A stretch of DNA of 11,959 nt from contig CAZZCN010000081.1 in the NCBI GenBank assembly GCA_964652975.1, positions 1 through 11,959 of the forward strand, written 5' to 3'. The DNA is from CAZZCN01 sp964652975. GTDB lineage: Bacteria > Bacillota > Clostridia > Saccharofermentanales > UBA5734. The position numbers and the translations under genes were made by a program. A model generated the notes under the pieces. It saw only the letters and a program-made list of their open reading frames with translations. It was not told the origin of the DNA and did not search any database. Each line of letters begins with the position of its first letter. Positions within the stretch are counted from its first letter, which is position 1. Positions 1 to 6,998 of the stretch are shown piece after piece.

Positions 1-1
1 T

Positions 2-664
2 AGCTTTAAGGGTTCAATGGTCCTGAAAGCCTGTTTGATGGAAGTCGGTTTCACCGAAGATACACGCCATACCGTCGATATAGATGCCAACTGGAACTCA
101 GATACTCCGCCATCAGGTGAGCAAATGATAGAATCTTTGCAAAACGCACTCAAAAAGAGCGGTCTTGATTTAGATGTGAGTATTTACAGAATGTACGGAG
201 AAGGTCGCTCAGCCGGATTTGAATTAACCGAAATAAATACAGGCGAAATACTGTTTTCTATGGATATTGATGTGAACCGCCCTATTCCTCAGACAAAAAT
301 TTATGAGGTGGAAGGACTACGATTTCTTGGAGTATCCCCGTCGCAGATGATAGCAGATAAAGTTTCGGCAATATCTACAGATAAGGTTTTTCGCAGAATA
401 AAAGATGTCGTTGACATGTATTATATTTCCAATGTATTTGATTTTAACAAAGCAGAAGTTATGCAAACTTTGAGAAACAGCGACAGGAGATTAGATTCAT
501 TTGATGGATTTCTTCACAGGACTGAGGAATTAAAGCATTCCTATGGAAAATTCCGTTTTGCAGGCGGTGTGAATAAGCCACCATTTGAGGAAATATATCG
601 TGCAGTAAAGTATTATCTGAAAGATGTGCTTCCCAAAGAAAAACACAGAGATTTTGAACGATAA
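2..664 (+). CDS. AbiEii-type nucleotidyltransferase toxin, 5' end outside window
   Basis: The reading frame is open through the left edge, so the ATG at position 17 is probably internal: the residues before it (SFKGS) belong to the conserved nucleotidyltransferase motif, here FKGSMVLK. Downstream come the DxD metal-binding motif (VDIDANW, about 20-26 codons past position 17), a conserved ADKVSAIS segment and the RRIKDVVDMYYI motif (R..KD..D). These are the four landmarks of the AbiEii/AbiGii (DUF1814) family. Known members are the toxin half of type IV AbiE toxin-antitoxin systems, acting as cytoplasmic nucleotidyltransferases in phage abortive infection and element maintenance. The AbiEi antitoxin gene normally lies just upstream and would be outside the window. 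About 220 residues are visible of a family usually near 250-300. The family call is firm; toxin activity is inferred. Confidence 0.82.
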   Translation, partial: SFKGSMVLKACLMEVGFTEDTRHTVDIDANWNSDTPPSGEQMIESLQNALKKSGLDLDVSIYRMYGEGRSAGFELTEINTGEILFSMDIDVNRPIPQTKIYEVEGLRFLGVSPSQMIADKVSAISTDKVFRRIKDVVDMYYISNVFDFNKAEVMQTLRNSDRRLDSFDGFLHRTEELKHSYGKFRFAGGVNKPPFEEIYRAVKYYLKDVLPKEKHRDFER

Positions 665-704
665 AAACAAATAAATATTCAGCAGTGCACAATCGAAATT
701 GAAT

Positions 705-945
705 TTGACCGTAACTTTGAACGTAAATGTGAACGTAAACTAAATTTCATATACATTCTTAAATATGAGCTTTGTACCAACTTTTAAGAGCTAAATGTAC
801 CAACTTTTTGTAATGTACCAAGTATTTGAACGTAAAAGATGACCGTAAGATGAATTTTTGTAAGAAATAGCCCTATTTAGCATCGGAAAAAACCCGTGCT
901 TTTTTCACTATTAAAATCTTATGACCGTAAATTTGAACGTAAAAC
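705..945. repeat. Seven copies of TGAMCGTAA, mostly in 12-bp steps
   Basis: TGACCGTAA or TGAACGTAA starts at 706, 718, 730, 827, 840, 922 and 934, all in the same orientation. Steps within clusters are 12, 12, 13 and 12 bp; the clusters are separated by 97 and 82 bp. Short direct repeats one helical turn apart beside a tRNA-derived att site resemble the arm-type binding sites of tyrosine recombinases with an N-terminal arm-binding domain. That role is inference. No significant gene covers them: reading the first cluster as protein (FDRNFERKCERK) soon meets a stop. Confidence 0.6.
773..821. repeat. Three direct copies of TGTACCAA
   Basis: TGTACCAA occurs at 773-780, 796-803 and 814-821. The first two copies extend to the identical 13-mer TGTACCAACTTTT (773-785 and 796-808). 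The array lies between the first and second clusters of the TGAMCGTAA repeats, suggesting a second protein-binding site family in the same att-like region, for example for an accessory factor. The binding protein is unknown. Confidence 0.55.
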
Positions 946-968
946 CCATATTTTCAATAATTCCTTAA

Positions 969-1005
969 AAAGTGAAAGTGCCTCAAACTCAATGTTTAAG
1001 GCACT
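969..1005 (-). terminator. Terminator hairpin following the tRNA-Met remnant
   Basis: On the minus strand a 12-bp stem (AGTGCCTTAAAC pairing with GTTTGAGGCACT, one G-U pair) encloses a 5-base loop and is followed by TTCACTTTTT. It begins 5 bases after the CCA end of the tRNA fragment at 1011-1056, the expected place for the tRNA gene's own intrinsic terminator. This suggests the DNA left of the fragment includes the original downstream flank of a tRNA gene. Confidence 0.65.
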
Positions 1006-1010
1006 CTTCA

Positions 1011-1056
1011 TGGTTGCGGAGGTGGGACTCGAACCACACGACCTTCGGGTTATGAG
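1011..1056 (-). pseudogene. 3' half of a tRNA-Met(CAT) gene, probable att site
   Basis: Read on the minus strand, 1056 to 1011 matches the 3' half of a bacterial tRNA-Met: CTCATAACC (anticodon CAT), GAAGGTCG, a T-loop TTCGAGT, CCCAC, CTCCGCA and ACCA. Homology stops at the anticodon loop; to the right (1057 onward) there is no D-arm or 5' acceptor strand. The T-stem is damaged, because the segment before the T-loop (TGTGG) cannot pair fully with CCCAC. The piece is therefore a non-functional partial copy, as left when a tyrosine-recombinase element integrates into the 3' end of a tRNA gene. A real integration scar is inferred, since the intact tRNA is not in the window. Confidence 0.75.
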
Positions 1057-1097
1057 ATACTGCTTTCCAATATATCAATTGTGACGTATAGCCTCAA

Positions 1098-1192
1098 ACC
1101 CCTATAAACAGTGCATTTGTAAAATTCATCCATGCCATTAAATGTCAAATATTCCATTGTTTTTCAACGCGGTAGGGGTACGCGTAGGGGTA
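1098..1192. repeat. TAGGGGT repeats, two direct copies 12 bp apart and one inverted
   Basis: GTAGGGGTA occurs at 1172-1180 and 1184-1192, again a 12-bp step, and the inverted form ACCCCTA lies at 1098-1104, 42 bp from the tRNA fragment. The spacing copies that of the repeats left of the tRNA piece but the sequence differs, as expected if another integrase recognises this side. Function is inferred. In the rest of 1057-1390 I see no convincing gene. Confidence 0.5.
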
Positions 1193-1394
1193 TTTTTTAT
1201 GTGTGTAAAATTGGTTTATATCTTTCTATGCATATGATACATCTAAAAGGCTCTGCTATAAAATCGACGCACTCCCGTTCGGATTGCACCGTTTTTTGCT
1301 TTTGTTTTCGTATTTTCGGCTTTTTGATTTTTACAGTCCGATTCCGAAGCAAAATATATAATGGCTGAAATCCACTGATAGCAAGGACATAATG

Positions 1395-1446
1395 AAAAAG
1401 ACTATTGCTGTCCGATTCATGGTGGTTCGGATTGCAATAGTCTTTT
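1395..1446. terminator. Strong bidirectional intrinsic terminator
   Basis: AAAAGACTATTGC (1396-1408) pairs perfectly with GCAATAGTCTTTT (1434-1446). An inner TCCGA/TCGGA stem extends the hairpin, and T-runs follow on both strands. On the minus strand it starts 5 bases after the stop of the zinc-ribbon gene at 1451, so it most likely ends the Rhs-immunity transcript; on the plus strand it would block reading from the att region into that operon. Confidence 0.8.
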
Positions 1447-1450
1447 CATG

Positions 1451-1975
1451 TTAACCTGTTTCATAGTCAAGAAATTTATGATAATTCTTGTTACAAGATT
1501 TACATTCCAGATTAATCCATATCCAAGAAAATGCATTGCCTATGTCTTTAATATCATCCTTTTCTAAGTCATCAATACCTGAATACTCATACTTCATAAT
1601 AACTGCGTAAAAAGTTTCTTTACATTTAAAACAAGTAAATAAATCTTGATTATTTCTTATTTTGTTATAATCAAATACTATATTTGAATTTTCTGAATTA
1701 TAACCATCTGTAAAGCTATTAAATATTACTATTTCGTTTTTACATCCAGAGCATATTGCTGCAATTACAACACCGGAGCCATATGAAGAATCTTTATCTT
1801 CAATATGTACTTTCCCAATAAAGGACTTTGATAATTTGCCATAATATTTAATTGCAAAAAATGTATTTGAGCAAGTGCAGGTCAAGTGTCTTTCACAAAA
1901 ACTGCCATTTGCGTTTTGTTCGCAATCATTTCTAAAATATTCAATCAATGATTTTGGTGTCAGATTATAGTTCAT
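1451..1975 (-). CDS. Duplicated zinc-ribbon protein, candidate immunity protein for the Rhs toxin
   Basis: A 174-residue, acidic, cytoplasmic-looking protein without signal peptide or membrane segment. I do not recognise a named family. Cysteines come in pairs: C33/C35, C75/C78, C115/C118 and C158/C161. The segments around C33 (LTCTCSNTFFAIKYY) and C115 (FTCFKCKETFYAVIMKY) resemble each other, and the distance to the next pair is 42 and 43 residues, so the protein appears to be two tandem zinc-ribbon units. The start ATG at 1975 has AAGG seven bases upstream. The gene lies 93 bp downstream of the Rhs toxin gene on the same strand and just before a strong terminator, the standard place for an immunity gene in polymorphic-toxin loci. 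The immunity role rests on position only. Confidence 0.6.
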   Translation of the reverse strand: MNYNLTPKSLIEYFRNDCEQNANGSFCERHLTCTCSNTFFAIKYYGKLSKSFIGKVHIEDKDSSYGSGVVIAAICSGCKNEIVIFNSFTDGYNSENSNIVFDYNKIRNNQDLFTCFKCKETFYAVIMKYEYSGIDDLEKDDIKDIGNAFSWIWINLECKSCNKNYHKFLDYETG

Positions 1976-1979
1976 AGTA

Positions 1980-2003
1980 TTACCTTGTATAGTGCAATTG
2001 CAT
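1980..2003 (-). other. Possible 7-codon leader minicistron before the immunity gene
   Basis: On the minus strand AGAAAGGAAAGTACA precedes an ATG at 2003 that reads seven codons (MQLHYTR) to a TAA ending at 1980, four bases before the immunity gene's ATG. Its last sense codons hold the AAGG that serves as the next gene's ribosome site, so translation of the two could be coupled. It also contains the palindrome TGCAATTGCA (1993-2002). Small size makes chance likely. Confidence 0.3.
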
Positions 2004-2068
2004 TGTACTTTCCTTTCTTTCTGTTGTTTTATATAATCGAAGCAAATAGTATATATTTTACTTTTATC

Positions 2069-5000
2069 CTAATAAATGCTTCCAAAATATCTAACCCAGT
2101 TTACAACTCTACCCGTAGATCCTGAATTTTGAGCTAACATACCACTCATTTTTGATGTCACACTCAAAATACTCTGTTTCAAGCTGACTACTTCAATCAG
2201 TTTATTTTTGCCAAATCTAGCAATTCCAGTAACATCCGGTCTCAGTTTCCCTTTTAATCCCATGGATTTAAGTGACTTATTTAATCCGATTTTTGAATAT
2301 CTCCCAATTTGCGAAGCCATTTTACCAGCCTGCATATTTGATGAGAGTTTATGCAATGCAGTTCCATGTGCCTTACCTAAAATTTGAGCACCACCAGATG
2401 CAATGTTTGCACCTGCCGATAGTGCCCCTGTAGCACCACCAATAATAGTACCTTTCATAAATCCATCAGCAGCCCCATCTAAAGCACCTTTCCAACTACC
2501 GCCAGATAATGCTCCGCTGATAGCTCCTATTGCTGCTCCAGATCCACCACCTGCAATTGCTCCAGACAGAGCTGCACCAGCAATTACTCCAGCTGCACCA
2601 CCTGTACAAACAGTTAAAATTGCTAATCCAGCAATAATTCCTACTCCTACTGCTATTTTTGCCCAAGTAGGCCACAGGCCATCTTCGTCAGACATGTTTA
2701 CAGGATTGTTGAAACAGTAAGCAAAGAGGTTGTTCTCTAATAGGTGGTCATTTCCACCATCAAGTATTCCTGGATCGTCCGAATTTAGAAATCTTCCTAA
2801 ATTCGGGTCATAATACCTCGAACCTACATAATAAAGTCCAGTATCTACATCATAGCGATATCCGCGGTAGCGATAAGGATTTTTAACACCTACCGTACTT
2901 GCCAAGGTTCCTGTTGTAGAGATTAGCTTCCCCCAACTGTCATAAACGTAGGATACCACTTGTATTCCCGCAGTGTCAACTATTCCGGTGATATCATTCT
3001 GACCGTTTCTTACATAGAAATATCCTACTCCGTTGTAATTTAATGCGAACAGGTCACCTTTTTCATCGTAGAAATACTGCAATGTATCTGTCCCGGTTTT
3101 CTCTACCTCGACGCGGTCACTGTTAATGTAATAATCTGTTACAACTCCATCAACTGTTTTTTGAGTCCTTATCCCGTTGTCATCATACTTGAAATTGCTG
3201 GTTACTCCGTTTTTTGTAGTACTTGCAAGCCTTCTTCCGTTCTGCCAAGAAAACGACCAGTTTGAGCCGATGGTTAATGGATTGCCTATTGCATCATAAG
3301 TTAGAGAATCGCCATTCAATGAAGTCAGTTTGTCTTTCCAGTTTGTATCTGTATAAGCGTAAGCTATTGTTGCGGTGGGAGTTACCCCGGATAAATCAGC
3401 TTGCGTTGTGTAGGTATATTCTGTCCTGCTTGTTATATTCCCGCCAATGTCATAGGAATAAACTATTGTCTTGTTGATGTAAACATTATTTTCACGTATC
3501 AACTGATTCAAATTGTCATAGAAATATTCCGCCTTTAGAGCAGTCCCTTCGGTTATGGAGGTGATATTCCCCTTGACATCGTAAGTGTAACTTGTGCTTA
3601 GTGAAGTGCCGTTAATGGTATTTGTCAAACTTTCGAGCATGGTAGTGGTGGTGTTTTCTGCAGCTCCTGCCAGGTAGGAGTAGTTTGTACTGAAAGTAAC
3701 AGTGGGAGAAGTATTGGTAGTCTTTTGCTGCAGCCTGGTGAGACTGTCATAAGAATAAGTGAGTTTTTGCACATCATTTAATTTTACGCCGTAAATAAGC
3801 CCTGGCTTCTGGTCAGTGGTGGTAGCATCGCCATAAACATATCCAGTTTTTATGTTCGTTCCTTCAAGCTGGCTTGTGTATGAACTTAATCTGTTTTTGG
3901 AGTCATAATTGTATAACAACGAAAGCCCGTTTGAATTTTTAGTCCTTATGGGACGTTTGATAAAGTCGTAAAAATAGTTGGTTGTCTGACTGTTTATATT
4001 GTCAGTCTTTTGGTATAAATTCCCCGTATTGTCATAGATGTATTTGAACTTTTCCACCCCGTCGTATTTTACAGATTCAATCATATCGTCCGTATTATAC
4101 ACATACGCTACTTTATTGTTGGTTCCATTGCTGTTGCCATATGTTATGTAGTCCAATAACCCGTTATTAGGCTTGAATGTATTTGTTACAAGCGTTGTCA
4201 TATTGCCTGTAGTGCCTACTGCTACAGTTGTTGTATTGCCAAACAGATCGTAACCGAAATCATACATAAATCCGTTGTGCGTTATGGTGTCAAGCTTGTC
4301 ATTTACATAATCATAACTATTAGTTATTGTCTGTGCTCCGTTTGGTTTTGACACCGACTTAAGTACGTCGGTGTTTGGGTCATATACATAGTTTGTCTGG
4401 GTATCGGTCGTTTCGCCTGGTGTACGTACATTGCTGAGTGTTCCTTTAGTTTCGTTATAATTAAAATAACTGTCATTTCCGCGTGCGTCCTTCATTGACG
4501 ACATGTAGTTTCCGTTTGTTGTGTAATTTGCTGAGGTAATAATCTTGTCAGAGACCTTCTCTATTATGAACTCCTTGTATGCAGCCGGTGCGCTGGTTGT
4601 TAAAAGTACATCGGCGAAGTCTGCTTCGGAACCACCGGCTATCTCTGCCGATAGCATACTGTCCTGCTTGGATATAATTTTGTAGGAGCTGTTCGTGCCG
4701 GTTTTTTCAAATTTGAAGTATTGGTCGTCATCGTTTATCGTCTTCTTGGTATATAAACTCAGTTTTGACGTCCCGGCCTCTACCTGCAGCACCTTGCCAC
4801 CTGGATAGACAGGTTCTATCTTATAATATCCATTTACATAGTCTATGAGCTTGAACTGCTGATTACCTCCGCCGTGGAAGTAGCATTGGATGGTCTTCGT
4901 CCCGTCTGTTGTCCCTGCATTGTATACATCTATATATTTTCCGCTGTGCCTTGCACGGATATAGTATTTAGAATTTTGGCTTGCAGTATCCCAATTTGTG

Positions 5001-5527
5001 CTACTGGTAACTTTTGTCGCTGGTTCAAATATAAATCGTTGCCCGCTATAGTTGTAAAATGCGTGCTGGAGTGCACTTACATTTTCCGCAGTGCTTGATC
5101 CGCTTATATATACAGACTTGCTGTCCCCGCTTATCTTTGTCAGTATTTGGTATGTTCCTTCACCTGTCGGGATCAGTTTGAATTTCTGGTTATCACTGTT
5201 ATTTGTGGTGCTGATTTCCATCTGCGCGCTCTCTATATTTCCTGATACGTACAACGACTTACCTACGGCATGCTGTGGCACCATCCTATAGTATCCGTCG
5301 CCGGTGGATTCAATCTTCCATTGTTGCGCAGTCGACCGGTCCATCACAAACTGTTTTACATCCGTCCCGTCCGCCGTGCCTGCATTATATACTTTTAGAT
5401 ATTTTGCGCTACATTTCGCGCGGATGTAGTACACTGCTCCTGGTATAATCGACTCAGAGTACGAATCATTCAAAATAGTGGATGTTGTTGCATTGCCGTT
5501 GGCATCGTAATTGAACCTGTATTGCAA
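2069..5527 (-). CDS. Rhs/YD-repeat polymorphic toxin with two ricin-like domains, N-terminally truncated
   Basis: 1,152 residues from a TTG codon; the frame stays open only to a stop at 5579-5581, there is no good ribosome site, and the first residues (QYRFNYDANGNATT) already lie inside a YD repeat. The signal peptide and N-terminal shell expected of clostridial Rhs proteins, often 2,000 residues or more, are absent. Residues 32-168 and 187-324 are two ricin-type beta-trefoil domains (QQW, NQKF, QRF, NQQF, DQYF), which typically bind carbohydrate. YD repeats fill about 330-860. The Rhs-associated core closes with YRYDVDTGLYYVGSRYYDP near 880-910. A Gly/Ala-rich hydrophobic linker (about 950-1050) leads to a variable C-terminal domain with RPD (1096-1098) and E1112, suggestive of a PD-(D/E)XK nuclease. 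Family firm; toxin fold tentative; lack of a start suggests an orphan or pseudogene unless a fused product is made. Confidence 0.85.
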   Translation of the reverse strand: MQYRFNYDANGNATTSTILNDSYSESIIPGAVYYIRAKCSAKYLKVYNAGTADGTDVKQFVMDRSTAQQWKIESTGDGYYRMVPQHAVGKSLYVSGNIESAQMEISTTNNSDNQKFKLIPTGEGTYQILTKISGDSKSVYISGSSTAENVSALQHAFYNYSGQRFIFEPATKVTSSTNWDTASQNSKYYIRARHSGKYIDVYNAGTTDGTKTIQCYFHGGGNQQFKLIDYVNGYYKIEPVYPGGKVLQVEAGTSKLSLYTKKTINDDDQYFKFEKTGTNSSYKIISKQDSMLSAEIAGGSEADFADVLLTTSAPAAYKEFIIEKVSDKIITSANYTTNGNYMSSMKDARGNDSYFNYNETKGTLSNVRTPGETTDTQTNYVYDPNTDVLKSVSKPNGAQTITNSYDYVNDKLDTITHNGFMYDFGYDLFGNTTTVAVGTTGNMTTLVTNTFKPNNGLLDYITYGNSNGTNNKVAYVYNTDDMIESVKYDGVEKFKYIYDNTGNLYQKTDNINSQTTNYFYDFIKRPIRTKNSNGLSLLYNYDSKNRLSSYTSQLEGTNIKTGYVYGDATTTDQKPGLIYGVKLNDVQKLTYSYDSLTRLQQKTTNTSPTVTFSTNYSYLAGAAENTTTTMLESLTNTINGTSLSTSYTYDVKGNITSITEGTALKAEYFYDNLNQLIRENNVYINKTIVYSYDIGGNITSRTEYTYTTQADLSGVTPTATIAYAYTDTNWKDKLTSLNGDSLTYDAIGNPLTIGSNWSFSWQNGRRLASTTKNGVTSNFKYDDNGIRTQKTVDGVVTDYYINSDRVEVEKTGTDTLQYFYDEKGDLFALNYNGVGYFYVRNGQNDITGIVDTAGIQVVSYVYDSWGKLISTTGTLASTVGVKNPYRYRGYRYDVDTGLYYVGSRYYDPNLGRFLNSDDPGILDGGNDHLLENNLFAYCFNNPVNMSDEDGLWPTWAKIAVGVGIIAGLAILTVCTGGAAGVIAGAALSGAIAGGGSGAAIGAISGALSGGSWKGALDGAADGFMKGTIIGGATGALSAGANIASGGAQILGKAHGTALHKLSSNMQAGKMASQIGRYSKIGLNKSLKSMGLKGKLRPDVTGIARFGKNKLIEVVSLKQSILSVTSKMSGMLAQNSGSTGRVVNWVRYFGSIY

Positions 5528-5569
5528 ACCCTTGCGCTGCGTTGTCTTTTGTGAATATGCTTCTTTTCG

Positions 5570-5648
5570 GTATGTATACTATAATTTGGCTGTTTATAGC
5601 CCTTTCCGGGACCTCGTTGTCCTTGGTTTCTTTTTGCAGTATACATAC
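5570..5648 (-). repeat. 11-bp inverted repeat enclosing two small hairpins
   Basis: GTATGTATACT (5570-5580) and AGTATACATAC (5638-5648) are perfect inverted copies 57 bp apart. On the minus strand the interior can also fold into GGAC-AACGAG-GTCC and GGCT-ATAAAC-AGCC, each with a 6-base loop, giving a possible three-way junction just upstream of the Rhs fragment. It matches no riboswitch or ribozyme consensus I can recall. It could be a structured leader or a mobile-element end. Confidence 0.4.
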
Positions 5649-5764
5649 ATGCTGACATGGATGCATACCACATTTCATGATAAAATCCGACAATAAAATC
5701 GATCTTTGTTCTCGAGACTGTTTTGTTCCTATATTCAGTTTTCAAGGTGCAGAAGGTTCGTATA

Positions 5765-6637
5765 TTATGCTGCCATAGCTAATCTATATTCGACTGGGCT
5801 CATGTAGCCCAGCTTGGAATGTATTCTTTTTCTATTGTAAAACAGCTCTATGTATTGAAACATATCCCGCTTTACATCGTCCAGTCCAATATATTCTTTC
5901 CTATAGATGCGCTCTCTTTTGGCCAAACTGAAAAAACTTTCGGAACAGGCATTGTCGTAAGGACAAGATGGTCTGCTCATGCTACCTATTATACCATTCT
6001 TTTCCAGCATGCTCTGAAACAATTTGCTGCTGTACTGCGTTCCCCTGTCTGAATGAAAAATCAACCCACACAGTCTTTTCAATCCGGTTCTTGCAATGGC
6101 ATTTCCGAGAGCTGCACAAACAAGTTCCGTATTGATATTTTTGCTTATACTATAACCGACTACCTCCCTGTTGAAAAGATCTATTATGATGGCTAAGTAA
6201 ACATACCCGATAACCGTCTTGATGTAGGTAATATCACCCACCCATACCTTGTTTGGCTCGCTTGTCTCAAACACCTGCTTCAGCTTGTCTTCAAAGTATT
6301 TTCCGTCGCTCTTTCCGTTGTGAGCAGGTCTGTATTTTTCTACAACAACAGGCAAATAACCGTTTTCGCGCATGATCTTCCTGACCCTGTATTCGCTTAA
6401 GTGCAATCCCTGGGTTGCCAGTTCTCTTTTCATTTTACGGTAACCATAAACCTTGTCGTTCTCATTGAAAACCTTGCCCACAAACTCTGCAATTGTCTTT
6501 TCATTCTCTCTCTTTTTTAGCTGCTTATCCAGTCTTTTGAGCCATTGGTAGTAACCGGCTTCCTTCAGCCCCAATGCTTTGCACATCTTTCTCACCGAAT
6601 GTTGGGCTTTGTAAATAAATATCGCTTCATATTTCAT
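5765..6637 (-). CDS. IS3-family transposase OrfB, DDE integrase domain
   Basis: A 290-residue catalytic subunit that cuts and joins IS ends. An HTH_21-like segment (about 45-105, with VYGYRKMKRELATQG) precedes the rve integrase core. The DDE triad is visible: D135 in WVGDITYI, D197 in FHSDRGTQY and E233 in NACSESFFSLAKRE, with 35 residues between the last two as in all IS3 members. The C-terminus ends in the usual YNRKRIHSKLGYMSPVEYRL. Length is normal for the family and no frame damage is seen. Its ATG overlaps the orfA stop by four bases (ATGA), and the upstream frame is open back to the A7 slippery site, so the active enzyme is probably made as an OrfAB fusion through -1 frameshifting. Confidence 0.93.
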   Translation of the reverse strand: MKYEAIFIYKAQHSVRKMCKALGLKEAGYYQWLKRLDKQLKKRENEKTIAEFVGKVFNENDKVYGYRKMKRELATQGLHLSEYRVRKIMRENGYLPVVVEKYRPAHNGKSDGKYFEDKLKQVFETSEPNKVWVGDITYIKTVIGYVYLAIIIDLFNREVVGYSISKNINTELVCAALGNAIARTGLKRLCGLIFHSDRGTQYSSKLFQSMLEKNGIIGSMSRPSCPYDNACSESFFSLAKRERIYRKEYIGLDDVKRDMFQYIELFYNRKRIHSKLGYMSPVEYRLAMAA

Positions 6638-6981
6638 CCGTGAGGTTGCATAAAGATGTGCAGTGATTTTTTTAATATTTCGACCTTCTCCTTTTCTTCC
6701 TGCAGCGCTTTTTCCTTGGCTTTGACTTGGCGTTCAAGGTCTTTGATCTTTTGGGCAAATTCTTTGTCAACCGGTGTTGTAGATTTTGGAACGATTCCCT
6801 TCTCTTCTCTATAGCTGGGCATCTTGTTCTGTCGTCGGTATTCTCTAACCCATCGGCAAATCGTATTCTTGTCGATTCCCATCTCTTCTCCAACGCTTGT
6901 TGCTGAAATGTTGTTCTCTATGATGTGTCTTGCCGTTTGTTCTCTGATTTCTTCTGTGTACTTATTGTTATTGCTTGCCAT
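6634..6981 (-). CDS. IS3-family OrfA, helix-turn-helix DNA-binding subunit
   Basis: 115 residues. An HTH of the transposase_8/IS3 type spans about 10-55 (ATSVGEEMGIDKNTICRW) and a charged leucine-zipper-like coiled coil spans about 76-107, where IS3 OrfA proteins dimerise. The ATG at 6981 has a good GGAGG ribosome site eight bases upstream. In the family OrfA binds the terminal repeats and, alone, inhibits transposition; fused to OrfB it gives the transposase. The 3' end contains the A7 run and overlaps the orfB start. Confidence 0.92.
   Translation of the reverse strand: MASNNNKYTEEIREQTARHIIENNISATSVGEEMGIDKNTICRWVREYRRQNKMPSYREEKGIVPKSTTPVDKEFAQKIKDLERQVKAKEKALQEEKEKVEILKKSLHIFMQPHG
6667..6673 (-). 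promoter_or_regulatory. A7 programmed -1 frameshift site
   Basis: On the minus strand orfA reads TTA AAA AAA TCA. Slipping back one base at A AAA AAA enters the orfB frame, which is then open (ATC ACT GCA CAT CTT TAT GCA ACC) into the orfB ATG. The frame relation and heptamer are those used by IS3 elements to make OrfAB. Position and frame were checked by reading; frameshifting efficiency is not known. Confidence 0.8.
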
Positions 6982-6998
6982 GTGAATTCCTCCGTTTC

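Noticed and set aside
896..1084. A 62-codon plus-strand frame containing VGLEPHDLRVMR
   Set aside because: It is a translation of the antisense of the tRNA-Met fragment and the hairpin beside it, a common artefact at tRNA att sites; no ribosome site.
1394..1456. A 20-codon plus-strand frame (MKKTIAVRF...) with AAGGA upstream
   Set aside because: It lies entirely inside the long terminator hairpin, which explains its sequence better than coding.
2403..2720. Proline/alanine-rich plus-strand frame of 105 codons
   Set aside because: Antisense shadow of the Gly/Ala-rich linker of the Rhs protein.
5466..5745. Two minus-strand frames that might supply the missing Rhs N-terminus by frameshift
   Set aside because: Neither contains YD repeats, a signal peptide or other Rhs features, so they do not look like a frameshifted continuation.
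5732..5747. Minus-strand CCTTGAAAACTGAATA resembles a motif seen in Firmicute 16S-23S spacers
   Set aside because: Only 16 bases, with no adjoining rRNA or tRNA sequence; could be chance.
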